Shown: one piece after another, positions 23,939-33,330 of the stretch
How positions within the stretch are numbered: position 1 is the stretch's first letter
Layout of the letters: each line of letters begins with the position of its first letter
NCBI RefSeq assembly: GCF_029277985.1
Contig: NZ_CP119546.1
Coordinates: 1,612,001 to 1,676,000, forward strand
Length of the DNA: 64,000 nucleotides
Source: Providencia stuartii
GTDB lineage: Bacteria > Pseudomonadota > Gammaproteobacteria > Enterobacterales > Enterobacteriaceae
Direction of reading: 5' to 3'
The notes under the pieces: generated by a model
Told to the model about the DNA's origin: nothing
What the model saw: the letters and a program-made list of their open reading frames with translations, nothing else
The model's database searches: none
Position numbers and translations under genes: made by a program

Positions 23939-23951
23939 ATTGGTGTTCACT

Positions 23952-24410
23952 ATGCTAATTAAGCCTAAAGAAGTTGCTATCAAAGATGTTGATGGTATTG
24001 AAAAATCATTTGTAATTAGTCGACTACCCGCTACGGTTGGGCGCGAAATCTTAGCCAAGTACCCGTTATCCAATGCACCTAAAATTGGTAATTACGAGGT
24101 CAGCAAAGAAGCCATGCTGAAGATGATGGCATACGTATGTGTGGTTATCGACGGTGAAGAAATACCGCTTAAAACACAAACGCTCATTGATAATCATGTG
24201 ACTGACGGCGAATCCCTGATCCGCTTAGAGTTGGAAATGCTGAAATATAACACCAGTTTTTTCGGGAACGACGGGAGTCAAGGTTTCCTCCACTTCCTGC
24301 TCAGCAAGGTAAGCGGTTCACTCCCGTCGATTATAAAAACGCTGATGGGTTCTTTGCCGTCATCGTCAGTGAACGCCTCGCCACCTTCACAGAGCTCAAA
24401 ACCTCAATAG
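23952..24410 (+). CDS. Tail assembly chaperone, unshifted (G-like) product
   Basis: The zero-frame product has 152 residues. The N-terminal domain (IKPKEVAIKDVDGIEKSFVI, LPATVGREILAKYP) is of the tail assembly chaperone type found between tube and tape measure genes. The last 50 residues, after the slip site, are a low-complexity Ser/Pro tail typical of an unselected frame end. ATG 23952 is preferred over upstream TTG because GGTG precedes it. The chaperone coats the tape measure protein and recruits tube subunits. Confidence 0.75.
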   Translation: MLIKPKEVAIKDVDGIEKSFVISRLPATVGREILAKYPLSNAPKIGNYEVSKEAMLKMMAYVCVVIDGEEIPLKTQTLIDNHVTDGESLIRLELEMLKYNTSFFGNDGSQGFLHFLLSKVSGSLPSIIKTLMGSLPSSSVNASPPSQSSKPQ

Positions 24411-24493
24411 ATTTAGAAGAAGCAATGGACCTATGGGAAATTGCCATTACTAACCGTTATAACGAAGCCCTTGCGGCTTCAAAGGATCGCTAA
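23952..24493 (+). CDS. Tail assembly chaperone, -1 frameshift (GT-like) product
   Basis: At 24257-24263 the sequence is T TTT TTC in zero frame (codons AGT TTT TTC), a canonical -1 slippery heptamer. In the -1 frame the reading continues for 76 codons to TAA 24491-24493 with a well-formed domain (RFTPVDYKNADGFFAVIVSE, then AMDLWEIAITNRYNEALAAS). That frame has no start of its own and ends at the tape measure start. This is the gpG/gpGT arrangement of lambda-like and many myovirus tails. Expected product about 180 residues. Confidence 0.82.
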
Positions 24494-27006
24494 TGTCATT
24501 AATGGATACCTTTGTGCAGGTCTTTGAGTTTGATACAAGGCAAGCGAATGAGGCATTTAAAAAAGTGCAACGTTCGACCGATGACATTATTGATGCCATG
24601 AAACAAACTCAACAGGCAGCGGAGCAAAGTTCACTGACCATTGGGAGTGTCATGGCTGAACTTTGGCGATCACTACAAAGCCTATCAACCGACCATAAAA
24701 TCCATTTCACAACCAATGCCAATGACGTCAGCGCTGAAATAAGTCAAATTATGGTTCGGTTGGATGCGGTGGGGTCATCATTAAGCGCCCTTGATGCGCT
24801 GCGTCAAAATACAGAAACCGCGTGGTCATCCGCTGGGGAGGCATTAGGGCGTTGGGGGCAATCGCTACAGACTGAAATCGCCCAACTTAAAAATGACCTT
24901 GGTACCTTATCCGTGGGTGACCAAAAAACGGCATTAGAACAAGTAAAAAACGCAGTCAGTGAGTTTATTCATGAGCTGCAAAAAATTCCGCTAACCACAG
25001 CCGATGGTGCCACAGAAGTTGAACGTGTGATGGCGCATTTGCACGAATCGGTACAGGGCTTATCCGTTGAGCATGCTATTGGTTTTGTAGTTAATGCGAG
25101 CGAAGCCATTGCACAAACTGATGCTATCAAAACACGGTTAGATACGGTTACGAATTCGATGGCTAACCTCGATACACAAAGAGCAATCTCTGATGAAGGT
25201 ATGCGATCAACGAGTATTGTTCTCAGTGACGTAGAGGCTCATTACCAGGCATTGCAACAAGAGTTGACTCTGCTGAATCAAGGTGTCACAGACCTGGCTA
25301 ATACCGAGCATCAAGGCATCACAGCTAAACGGCTCTCAAACGCGATTATTCAAGCATTGCAAGGTAATTACACGGAGTTGATTCACCTTGTGGATACGAT
25401 GAAGGTGAAGGGAATCGAAGCGGCTAACAGCGAAATTAATGCTCAAAGAAATGTGCAACAAAACATTGATAGCACGCAAAGCAAATATCAGCGGTTGGGT
25501 AATACGGTCATGTCTTTTGTTAAAAAGGCATTTGCTGCGGAGAAGTTACTGGCGGGGGCGAAAGCCTTAGTGGAAGCCTCTATCACACGTTCGGCTGAAA
25601 TAGAATCTCTCGATAATCTAGGCAAAAAAATCAATGTAGCGGCAGTCGATGTGGATGCTTTCGCTGGTTCAATGGCCGAACTTGGTGGCTCGCGTGATGC
25701 AGCTCAAGCCGATTTATCTGCGATGGCAAAATCGTTTGGATTTGCTAAAAACTCCATGGAAAAGGTGTTACAAACCGCGGATAAAGTGCAGGGCATGAAG
25801 TTTGATAAAGCGAAAGCGACGCTCTCTGCCTTGGGTGTCACGGACGATAAAACCGTTGAACTCATGATGAAAGGGCGTAAAGAGCTTGAGCACATGATGG
25901 AGGCTCAAAAAGAATACTCCGGTATCAACAAAGATAGTATTGAGCAATCTATTAGGTTTAACAAAGCGATGCGAGGCTTTCAGCAATCGTCAGATATGCT
26001 GAAAAATAGCTTACTCGAAATGGTGATCCCGATTTTAGCCAAAGGGGTAGAGTGGATTAATCGGTTTGTCAGCTTCTGCAAAGAAAATCAAACATTCATC
26101 GTGGGTTTTTTTATTGCGATGGGCGCTGCTATTACAGCTTTTTATTTGCCTGCGATGTTATCGGCAGCAGCAACGACTTTGGCGTTTGCATGGCCTATTT
26201 TAGCGTTAATTGCCGTTATTGCCTTATTGGCAACAGCGTTCGCATTAGTTTATGACGATATCATGAACTTTATTGATGGCAACGATTCGATGATTGGTCG
26301 CTTGCTGGATAAATATCCCGCCTTAAAAATTGTCATTATGGCGTTATGGGAAGCGTTTAAAGCGCTTTTTGAATACCTCAAAGTTGCCGCCAAATTTGTG
26401 GCTGACATTGTTATTGATGCGTATAACCTCATGAATGATGCCATGGATGAGTTCATCGGTTGGCTGGTGGCAAGTATTCAAGACGTTATCAATTGGGGGA
26501 AAGGGTTTGAAGGTATCTTTAATACGGTTTCTGATACCGTTGTGGGTATTTTCAAATGGCTTTGGAACCAAATTAAACAGTATTTAGGCTGGATTAATGA
26601 CGGGTTGGATGCGATCAAAAATGGCTGGAAGACGGTTAAAGGTTGGTTTGGTTTTGATGATGATGCCGAAATAACGCAGACCGTTGAGCGCAAAGTGTCA
26701 GTGAATGGCACGATTGAATCTCAAATACCGGAGACCCCTAAACTTTCCGAGGATGATACGGCTTTTCTAGTCACAGGTCTGAGTCAGCACATTAACGGCA
26801 TGTCAGCGAATACGATGAATTCGATGACCAGCCAGGCGATCAGTAATCAATCTAACATGACTAATGAAACTAACGTGTCTATTGGTGAGATTAAAGTGGA
26901 AACCCAAGCGACAGATGCTCAAGGTCTCGCAGCCGTCATGAAAGAGGCATTAACTCCCCACTTACAAGATTTAGGGCAGCAAAACAATACAGGGCTGAGT
27001 AAATGA
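24493..27006 (+). CDS. Tail tape measure protein
   Basis: The protein has 837 residues. The N-terminal 500 residues are predicted coiled coil rich in Gln, Ala and Thr. Two hydrophobic segments follow near residues 535-585 (FIVGFFIAMGAAITAFYLPA and AWPILALIAVIALLATAFAL), then helices with Trp repeats. It sets tail length and is injected into the target membrane. With about 1.5 angstrom per residue the tail would be roughly 120 nm. The start overlaps the stop of the frameshifted chaperone by one base (TAATG). AAAGGA is the ribosome site. Confidence 0.88.
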   Translation: MSLMDTFVQVFEFDTRQANEAFKKVQRSTDDIIDAMKQTQQAAEQSSLTIGSVMAELWRSLQSLSTDHKIHFTTNANDVSAEISQIMVRLDAVGSSLSALDALRQNTETAWSSAGEALGRWGQSLQTEIAQLKNDLGTLSVGDQKTALEQVKNAVSEFIHELQKIPLTTADGATEVERVMAHLHESVQGLSVEHAIGFVVNASEAIAQTDAIKTRLDTVTNSMANLDTQRAISDEGMRSTSIVLSDVEAHYQALQQELTLLNQGVTDLANTEHQGITAKRLSNAIIQALQGNYTELIHLVDTMKVKGIEAANSEINAQRNVQQNIDSTQSKYQRLGNTVMSFVKKAFAAEKLLAGAKALVEASITRSAEIESLDNLGKKINVAAVDVDAFAGSMAELGGSRDAAQADLSAMAKSFGFAKNSMEKVLQTADKVQGMKFDKAKATLSALGVTDDKTVELMMKGRKELEHMMEAQKEYSGINKDSIEQSIRFNKAMRGFQQSSDMLKNSLLEMVIPILAKGVEWINRFVSFCKENQTFIVGFFIAMGAAITAFYLPAMLSAAATTLAFAWPILALIAVIALLATAFALVYDDIMNFIDGNDSMIGRLLDKYPALKIVIMALWEAFKALFEYLKVAAKFVADIVIDAYNLMNDAMDEFIGWLVASIQDVINWGKGFEGIFNTVSDTVVGIFKWLWNQIKQYLGWINDGLDAIKNGWKTVKGWFGFDDDAEITQTVERKVSVNGTIESQIPETPKLSEDDTAFLVTGLSQHINGMSANTMNSMTSQAISNQSNMTNETNVSIGEIKVETQATDAQGLAAVMKEALTPHLQDLGQQNNTGLSK

Positions 27007-27530
27007 TCACAGAAATTAAAATTTTCAACATTGATGACTTCACGGTGCTATTTGAGACGGCTAGCCCCATCCAAATTAATGTACGCGATGAACACAAAGC
27101 CACGCAGTTTACTGTTGAGTCTGGGGAAACGCGTAGCGATCACGTTGTGGTACAGCCAGTTGAAATTAGCATGAGTTTGATTTTAGTCGGTGAATTGAAA
27201 AATGCCTTTGAAATGATGCAACAAGCCTATGATCAACATCAATTGGTTGGCATACAAACGCGAGTCAAAACGTATCAACCACTCTTGTTAGTGAGTTTTG
27301 ATCACGATGAAAGTCCTGACATGACAGACGCGATCAAACTCTCATTGCGGTTTACAGAGTGGCGCAATATAGAGCCTGAATACGGGGCTCTGCCGCCCAG
27401 AAAAGTGGCTAAAAAAGCGCAGTCGAGCACCGTTAATTGCGGCAAGGTACAAACATCGACAATCCCTAAAAAAAAGAAAAAGTCTGTTATCGTCAAAGTC
27501 GTAGATGGTTCATTTAATGCAGAGGAGTGA
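27003..27530 (+). CDS. Dit-like baseplate/tail-tip protein
   Basis: The protein has 175 residues and overlaps the tape measure stop by 4 bases (ATGA). The N-terminal region (TASPIQINVRDEHKATQFTV, MSLILVGELKNAFEMM) is beta-rich with a regular spacing seen in phage proteins placed right after the tape measure. The C-terminal tail is lysine-rich (KKKKKSVIVKV). It probably links the tube to the baseplate hub. The assignment rests mostly on position and general fold pattern. Confidence 0.6.
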   Translation: MITEIKIFNIDDFTVLFETASPIQINVRDEHKATQFTVESGETRSDHVVVQPVEISMSLILVGELKNAFEMMQQAYDQHQLVGIQTRVKTYQPLLLVSFDHDESPDMTDAIKLSLRFTEWRNIEPEYGALPPRKVAKKAQSSTVNCGKVQTSTIPKKKKKSVIVKVVDGSFNAEE

Positions 27531-27532
27531 GC

Positions 27533-27826
27533 ATGCAAGAAATTCCATTAAGTGCGATACCCAATCAACGGATCAGAGTGACACTTGATGGCGATGATTG
27601 GGAATTTACGCTGAAGGCAGCGCGTGATGTGATGTGCTGTGATATCAAGTGTAATGATAGGGTTTTGTTACAAGGCTTGCGAGCGATGCCAAACCAATCC
27701 TTGATCCCCTACCGGTATTTATCAAGTAAGAGCAATTTTGCGTTTATCACGAATAATGATGTATTACCTTGGTGGGAGCAATTTAATCAATCTCAATATC
27801 TGGTGTGGTGGAGGGAGGATGATTGA
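27533..27826 (+). CDS. Baseplate plug-like protein
   Basis: The protein has 97 residues from ATG 27533, preceded by GAGGAG 5 bases upstream. Features are RVTLDGDDWEFTLKAARDVM, a central N-D-R-V-L-L-Q-G-L-R and a Trp-rich C-terminus (YLVWWREDD). Small proteins of this type (plug family) lie between Dit-like and hub genes in DUF3383-type tails. The end overlaps the hub gene by 8 bases. Confidence 0.6.
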   Translation: MQEIPLSAIPNQRIRVTLDGDDWEFTLKAARDVMCCDIKCNDRVLLQGLRAMPNQSLIPYRYLSSKSNFAFITNNDVLPWWEQFNQSQYLVWWREDD

Positions 27827-28634
27827 TTTACGCCGTATTCGATTAGGCATTGAAGTCAATGGTCGATTGCAATGGTATGAGGGGCTACGTGTTCGTGCAA
27901 GTGGCACCAAGTACGCTAACCCTTTACAGAATGAATGTACTGTCAATATCGATGGCCTCAATTCTGCAACACGTAATATGTTGTTGACCGAAACTAGCCC
28001 TTATACCAAAGCGAAGAAGCCACATCGATTAATTGTTGAAGCGGGTCGTGCCAGTACTGGTGTGTTTCGGATTTATGTAGGCGATATTGTCAGTGCCGAA
28101 ATTGCCTCGCCACCTGATGTCACACTCACATTAAAGGCCAAAACTAACAATGCAACGGCACGTGACATTGTTTCTTCATCGGGTAGCGCGATGAGCAAAA
28201 TGAGTGAGTTAGCTAAAAATATTGCACAGGATTGTGGGGTGAGATTGGACTTTCAAGCGACCGATAAAAATATTGCTAACTGGTATTTTTGTGGGTCGGC
28301 ACTCAAACAAGTGGAGCGATTGCAAGATGCCGGTAATGTGAAAGCATTTATTGATGATGACACCTTGTATGTGAAAGACCGCGACAAAGCTTTAAACGGC
28401 CGTTTACGTATTCTCAATCAAAAGTCGGGCATGGTGGGTATTCCGAAAGCGACTGAAAAAGGTGTTGACGTCACTTATTTAATTGATGGTGAATCGTCAT
28501 TAGGTGGCATGTTACGCCTGGAAAGCAAGTTTAATTCTGCGCTAAACGGTGACTATATTATTGAGCAATTAAAGTTCGACATTGCCTCTCACGACGACTC
28601 ATTTTTTTACCAAGCGTCCTGCAAACGAGTGTAA
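27819..28634 (+). CDS. Baseplate hub protein (gp27/gp44-like)
   Basis: The protein has 271 residues. ATG 27819 follows a strong GGAGGGAGG ribosome site that lies inside the preceding gene; the frame is open 27 codons further upstream. It contains VNGRLQWYEGLRVRASGTKY and later SSSGSAMSKMSELAKNIAQD and DDTLYVKDRDKALNGRLRIL, like phage hub proteins of the Mu gp44/T4 gp27 fold. It forms the central ring that carries the spike. Confidence 0.65.
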   Translation: MIDLRRIRLGIEVNGRLQWYEGLRVRASGTKYANPLQNECTVNIDGLNSATRNMLLTETSPYTKAKKPHRLIVEAGRASTGVFRIYVGDIVSAEIASPPDVTLTLKAKTNNATARDIVSSSGSAMSKMSELAKNIAQDCGVRLDFQATDKNIANWYFCGSALKQVERLQDAGNVKAFIDDDTLYVKDRDKALNGRLRILNQKSGMVGIPKATEKGVDVTYLIDGESSLGGMLRLESKFNSALNGDYIIEQLKFDIASHDDSFFYQASCKRV

Positions 28635-28637
28635 ACC

Positions 28638-29330
28638 ATGAACCAACCTAATAATGATATTGCTAGCGAAGGCAGCTTGGCAGGGCAATTTATGGCTGCG
28701 TTTCGTAGTCTATTGATGAATATTGATGACATGCTTCCCGCCACAGTGGTGAGTTATGACGATAAAACTAACCGCGCTGTTATCAAACCATTAGTCATGA
28801 TGGTGTCGACTGAAGGACAAAAGATTGCTCGTGCAGCCGTTCCTAATATCCCCGTGTTTCGCTTTGGTGGCGGCGGTTTTTTTATTCGTATGCCGATTAA
28901 GGAGGGGGATTTTGGCTGGCTCAAAGCCAATGACCGCGATATTAGCTTAATCTTTCAGCGAGGAGGGTTGGAAGATGAACCGAATACGGCTCGCTTACAT
29001 ACCTTCAGTGATGCGATGTTCTACCCCGATACGCTTAAAGGTTGGCTGATTGATGGTAAAAATACGGATGCATTGGTTATTCAATCTATGGATGGCTCGG
29101 TGTGTTTAGCACTGCATGAGGGAAAAGTGGTGTTAGATTCCCCCATTCTTGAGGTCAATGTTCCTGAAACGACATTTAATGGCAACGTGACGATTAATGG
29201 TAACCAGCAAACCCATGGTAATAGTGAGTCAAGTGGTGGCACGTTGAAACATAATGGTAAAGATATCGGTTCAACGCATAAACATAGCGGCATTCAAAGT
29301 GGTAATAGCAATACAGGAGCGCCCATATGA
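28638..29330 (+). CDS. Membrane-puncturing spike protein (Gp138-like)
   Basis: The protein has 230 residues. The N-terminal OB-fold-like domain has LPATVVSYDDKTNRAVIKPL and FGGGGFFIRMPIKEGDFGWL, as in the Gp138/gpV spike family. The C-terminal part is a beta-helix type repeat (FNGNVTINGNQQTHGN, GGTLKHNGKDIGSTHKHSGI) with histidines at the tip that could hold a metal ion, as in P2 gpV and phi92 gp138. It is the needle tip of the contractile device. Confidence 0.8.
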   Translation: MNQPNNDIASEGSLAGQFMAAFRSLLMNIDDMLPATVVSYDDKTNRAVIKPLVMMVSTEGQKIARAAVPNIPVFRFGGGGFFIRMPIKEGDFGWLKANDRDISLIFQRGGLEDEPNTARLHTFSDAMFYPDTLKGWLIDGKNTDALVIQSMDGSVCLALHEGKVVLDSPILEVNVPETTFNGNVTINGNQQTHGNSESSGGTLKHNGKDIGSTHKHSGIQSGNSNTGAPI

Positions 29331-29671
29331 TGACCTTTGATGTCAATAAAAACAATGATATTCATTTGGGAAATAGCGGCAATTTAGCTATCGCCAATGG
29401 TGAACGATCATTGAAAAATCGCTGTGAACACTATGTCAAAGCGATACGCGGTGAAATGCTGCATAAGCTGGATAGGGGGATTCCTTATTGGAAAACGACA
29501 TTTGGACGCCAGGCTGATATTCCGCTCTTTGAATCCGCGTTTCGGGATCGTATGCGTGAACTCAATGATGTGATATCGGTCCTGTCTTTTTCGGCTTCAT
29601 TGGCGGATAACACACTGAAATATACCGCTGTGATCCAAACGATTTATGGGGAGATAACACTCAATGGCTGA
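29327..29671 (+). CDS. Baseplate wedge protein (gp25-like/DUF2634 type)
   Basis: The protein has 114 residues: FDVNKNNDIHLGNSGNLAIA, then IRGEMLHKLDRGIPYWKTTF and a C-terminal beta domain. Size, content and place between spike and J-like genes match gp25-type wedge proteins, which initiate sheath assembly. ATGATG start overlapping the spike stop; AGGAG ribosome site. Confidence 0.7.
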   Translation: MMTFDVNKNNDIHLGNSGNLAIANGERSLKNRCEHYVKAIRGEMLHKLDRGIPYWKTTFGRQADIPLFESAFRDRMRELNDVISVLSFSASLADNTLKYTAVIQTIYGEITLNG

Positions 29672-30851
29672 TTATCAATTCATTACATCGCAAGGCGTTA
29701 TTATTCCTGATACCAGCACCTTACGTGATGATGTTGAAAGCGAATTTAAAAGTGTGTTTGGCCAGGATCTGGATGTTTCGCCAGAAACACCACAGGGCGC
29801 ACTGATCACCATGGAAGTTGAAAATCGGGATGCGATTGTGCGAAATAATGCCGAACTGGCTAACCAAATTAACCCTGATTTAGCCGGCGGTATTTTCCTT
29901 GATGCAATATGGGCGTTAATGGGTGGACAGCGTTTTGATGCGACACATTCTTTTTTATCTCAGGTGCAATTCACCGGTATTGCCGACACCATTATCCCGA
30001 AAGGTTCACAAGCTGCCTCGCTCAATGGTGATTTATTCGAAACCACTAAGACTTTAATTATCGGTCAAGATGGTTCCGTGACGGGGGATATGCGGTCCAT
30101 TGAAACAGGGGCAATTGAATGCGGAGTGGGGCAACTCAATAAAGTGGCCAGTTCGGTATTAGGCTGGGAAACCGTTCATAACCCGAGTACCGCAGTATTG
30201 GGGCGTAATGCGGAAACCGATCTACAATCAAGGCGACGACGTAAGCAGACGTTAGCGAAAAACACCGTCAGTGTGGGGGAGGCGATCACTTCCGCACTTT
30301 ACGCATTAGAAGGTGTGCGTTCGTTGGCGTATCGAGAAAATTACACTGACCAACCGATGGTTTTTGACGGTATCACTTTAGTTCCTCATAGCATTTATGT
30401 GTGTGTTGAAGGGGGCGATAAAGAGGCGATTGCCCGTTCATTGTTACGCACAAAGACACTGGGTGCCGCTTTTAACGGTAGTGAAAAAGTTGAAGTATTG
30501 GAAGCTATCAGCGGTCAAACTTACCCAGTTAAATTCGATAGAGCCAAAGAAATTGTGCTGTTTTGCCGAGTAACGGTAAAAAAAGCGACGGTGGATGCAC
30601 AAACAATTATCCCCGCCGCGGTTGAGGCGTGGGCAAATGGTGATATCGATGGTGAGGGGGGGTTAGTGGTTGGGCGAGATGTTTCTCCATTTGAAATTTC
30701 GGCAGGGATTAATGCTGTAGAACCTCGATTATTTATTACAGGTGTTGCACTTTCGAACGATGGTAAAACTTGGTCATCCAATAACTACGAAATCAAAATG
30801 AATGAGGTGGCAAGGCTCAAACGTAGTGCAGTACAAGTGGTGATCACATGA
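29664..30851 (+). CDS. Baseplate J-like protein
   Basis: The protein has 395 residues. It fits the Baseplate_J family: an N-terminal helical start with FKSVFGQDLDVSPETPQGAL, a beta domain with QVQFTGIADTIIPKGSQAAS, and ETDLQSRRRRKQTLAKNTVS as the family's conserved arginine-rich region, followed by VEGGDKEAIARSLLRTKTLG. It is the main wedge subunit of the baseplate, equivalent to P2 gpJ/T4 gp6. It overlaps both neighbours by a few bases. Confidence 0.85.
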   Translation: MADYQFITSQGVIIPDTSTLRDDVESEFKSVFGQDLDVSPETPQGALITMEVENRDAIVRNNAELANQINPDLAGGIFLDAIWALMGGQRFDATHSFLSQVQFTGIADTIIPKGSQAASLNGDLFETTKTLIIGQDGSVTGDMRSIETGAIECGVGQLNKVASSVLGWETVHNPSTAVLGRNAETDLQSRRRRKQTLAKNTVSVGEAITSALYALEGVRSLAYRENYTDQPMVFDGITLVPHSIYVCVEGGDKEAIARSLLRTKTLGAAFNGSEKVEVLEAISGQTYPVKFDRAKEIVLFCRVTVKKATVDAQTIIPAAVEAWANGDIDGEGGLVVGRDVSPFEISAGINAVEPRLFITGVALSNDGKTWSSNNYEIKMNEVARLKRSAVQVVIT

Positions 30852-31507
30852 TAAAAATCCAATCCTTCGATTTTCATTCTGATTTATTAAAAGCCATTCT
30901 TTGGCAATATGAGGATGCTGAGAATCTCAAGGCGTTAGCCAAATACAAAGCGGACTACTTTGATCAATCCACGATACAGTTTTGGCGTGATTGGTACCGT
31001 GATGTGTTTAATATCGATACAGCAAATGAGTTCGGGCTTAACATCTGGGCGCGTATTCTTGATGTGCCATTGGGGATTGATGTTCCGCCCAGTGATAAAA
31101 CCAAAATTGGCTTTGGTTTTGGCAAAAAGAAAGCCAATTTTAACGCTAACTTTCGGCGTAATGCCGATTACACCTTATCACTGACCGTCGACCAAAAACG
31201 CCTCATTGTGCGTATGCGCTATTTTAACCTTACGCAAAGCCCAACGGTGACCAATATTAACGAATTTCTTAAACGATTCTTTTGGCAAGCAGATAGCAAA
31301 GTGTTTGTGCTTGATCCGCTGGATATGACCTATCTGTATTACGTGTTTAATTTCAATCCTGACGAACATTTACGAGTACTTCTTGAAAACTTTGATCTTA
31401 TGCCACGCCCATCGGGAGTTGGTGTCAAATATCGTATCGTGACGAAGAAAGCTTTCGGCCACGGCCAACATCGTAAAAACTTTCTAAGCAGTAATTTCGG
31501 AGCCTAA
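30848..31507 (+). CDS. DUF2612 family baseplate protein (gpI-like position)
   Basis: The protein has 219 residues. It contains LKAILWQYEDAENLKALAKY, FNIDTANEFGLNIWARILDV, FGFGKKKANFNANF and a C-terminal LMPRPSGVGVKY. These match DUF2612, which follows the J-like gene and is thought to connect the baseplate to the fibre. Start overlaps the J-like stop (ATGA). Confidence 0.75.
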   Translation: MIKIQSFDFHSDLLKAILWQYEDAENLKALAKYKADYFDQSTIQFWRDWYRDVFNIDTANEFGLNIWARILDVPLGIDVPPSDKTKIGFGFGKKKANFNANFRRNADYTLSLTVDQKRLIVRMRYFNLTQSPTVTNINEFLKRFFWQADSKVFVLDPLDMTYLYYVFNFNPDEHLRVLLENFDLMPRPSGVGVKYRIVTKKAFGHGQHRKNFLSSNFGA

Positions 31508-31512
31508 AACCC

Positions 31513-33330
31513 ATGACAAAAATATTTAAAATCCCCTTTGCAACACAAGGGGATCGTAATGCTATTCCTGATGCAGTGCAGGGGGATGGTTCAGTTTCTT
31601 ACACTCAAGGTTACAGCTATGACTATGAGCGTGATCAACAAACTGACCCTGCTGCTAAGGATATTGAACGTGAAAAAATGAATGCGTTGTTTCACGATAT
31701 CACGGGAGCGATTGGTGAATTGCAAAGTTATGGCATTCCCCTATGGGCAGTGGAGGGGAAGCCCTACCCAATTCGTAGTGTTGTTTATCATAAAAATAAA
31801 ACATGGCAATCCAAGATTGAGAATAACAATGTTGAACCTGCCGCAGGGGCTGCATGGCAAGAGCTGAAAGCGGATTTAACGGCGGGAGATATTCAGGTTT
31901 ATAACAAAACCGAATCGGACAAGCGGTTCCAACCATTAGGCAACTATCAAACCGCCGGCTACAGCTATTCGAAGGCAGAGTCAGATACGCATTTCCAACC
32001 GAAAGGAAACTACGCCCCAGCGGGTAACTATGCCGTCAAAGGCGAAAGCTACACGAAAGCAGAAGGGGATACACGATACCAGCCAAAAGGCAGTTATCAG
32101 CCCTCGGGGGATTATGCCTTAAAAGGAAGCAGTTACACGAAAAGCGAATCCGATGGCAAATATCAACCAAAGGGCAGTTATCAAGCGGCAGGCTACAGTT
32201 ATTCAAAAGCAGAATCTGATACTAAGTATCAACCCAAAGGCAATTATGCCCCAGCGGGAGATTATGCGACAAATACGGCGCTAAAAAATGGGCTAGATGG
32301 GAAGTTTGATAAGACTGGGGGTGTAGTAAAGGGAGGATCTAGTGTCTTAACGCTACAAAATGAAAAAGATGAAGACTCTCTCTATATAAGATTCTCAAGA
32401 AAAGACGGTACCTCTCGTGGGTTTGTTGGAGCTGCCGATGCGGGAAACTCTATATCATTAATGAATACTGCGACAAACATGTCCTTAGTTTTAACGTCAA
32501 CGGGCCAACTTAATTATGGCGGGAAAGCTCTAATGCAAGTTGGTGATTATGGGGTTGGTACAGTAGGAAAGATATATTTAGACGCCAATGACATTCCCCT
32601 TGAGAGCGGTTTTTATGCAGGGGGAGGAGGAAATACAACGTCTGGTAATAATTTTCACAGCTACTCTCCGTTAATTCATGCATGTAGATCTGGCGGCCCA
32701 AATGGTTCTGGAATGACATTGCAAATTCAAGGCAACACAACAAATTTGCTCGCGTACAGGCAAAGAAACGATACCTCGTGGAGTCGTTGGTTTGAAATTT
32801 ACTCAACCGCAAACACAACCAAAGACAGAAATGGTAATTTAAAAGTTTCTGGCTCTTCAGATGCATTGAGTGATTACCCAGTGGGAGCACCTATTCCTTG
32901 GCCTCAATCTACCGCCCCAACTGGTTATTTAATTTGTAATGGCCAAACATTCAATAAAACAACCTATCCGCTTTTAGCCAGTGCATACCCATCTGGTAAG
33001 TTACCAGATCTACGGGGAGAGTTTATCCGTGGTCTTGATGCGGGTCGTGGAATTGATGTGAATAGAACTGTTTTATCATCTCAGCGTTGTGCAACAGAAC
33101 ATCACAAACATATTTCAGGATGGGGAGAAGCCAGTAATGTGAATGCAACTTTTGGTAAGACTGTTAAAAGTGGATACGCAGGTTCAGGTGATAGTGATCA
33201 TGACAATTATTTATTTTATACAAATGATGGTTCAGAGTTCCAAGGTAGTAATCCAAACCCCACAGGAATTATGGCAAATGAAACTCGTCCCCGCAACATT
33301 GCATTTTTATATATCGTGAGAGCAGCATAA
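31513..33330 (+). CDS. Tail fibre protein with repeat shaft and collar-type tip
   Basis: The protein has 605 residues. Residues 1-130 are the attachment part. Residues about 130-255 carry five copies of a repeat with core Y-(S/T/N)-K-(A/S/T)-E-(S/G)-D ... (F/Y)-QP-(K/L)-G-(N/S)-Y, the shaft. From about residue 270 the sequence changes in style and composition. Near the C-terminus lies a tail-collar motif (VGAPIPWPQSTAPTGYLICN, LPDLRGEFIRGLD). The distal region probably decides the target strain. The assembly chaperone gene follows, overlapping by one base. Confidence 0.85.
   Translation: MTKIFKIPFATQGDRNAIPDAVQGDGSVSYTQGYSYDYERDQQTDPAAKDIEREKMNALFHDITGAIGELQSYGIPLWAVEGKPYPIRSVVYHKNKTWQSKIENNNVEPAAGAAWQELKADLTAGDIQVYNKTESDKRFQPLGNYQTAGYSYSKAESDTHFQPKGNYAPAGNYAVKGESYTKAEGDTRYQPKGSYQPSGDYALKGSSYTKSESDGKYQPKGSYQAAGYSYSKAESDTKYQPKGNYAPAGDYATNTALKNGLDGKFDKTGGVVKGGSSVLTLQNEKDEDSLYIRFSRKDGTSRGFVGAADAGNSISLMNTATNMSLVLTSTGQLNYGGKALMQVGDYGVGTVGKIYLDANDIPLESGFYAGGGGNTTSGNNFHSYSPLIHACRSGGPNGSGMTLQIQGNTTNLLAYRQRNDTSWSRWFEIYSTANTTKDRNGNLKVSGSSDALSDYPVGAPIPWPQSTAPTGYLICNGQTFNKTTYPLLASAYPSGKLPDLRGEFIRGLDAGRGIDVNRTVLSSQRCATEHHKHISGWGEASNVNATFGKTVKSGYAGSGDSDHDNYLFYTNDGSEFQGSNPNPTGIMANETRPRNIAFLYIVRAA

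Noticed and set aside
23940..23951. TTG start for the tail chaperone
   Set aside because: It lies in the terminator T-run; ATG 23952 has a better-placed GGTG.
27738..27818. Longer start for the baseplate hub gene
   Set aside because: It would overlap most of the plug gene; ATG 27819 has a very strong GGAGGGAGG site.
31900..32270. Regular repeats that could suggest a CRISPR-like or tandem DNA array
   Set aside because: They are codon-phased repeats encoding the fibre shaft (QPKG-type units), with no constant spacers and no cas genes.
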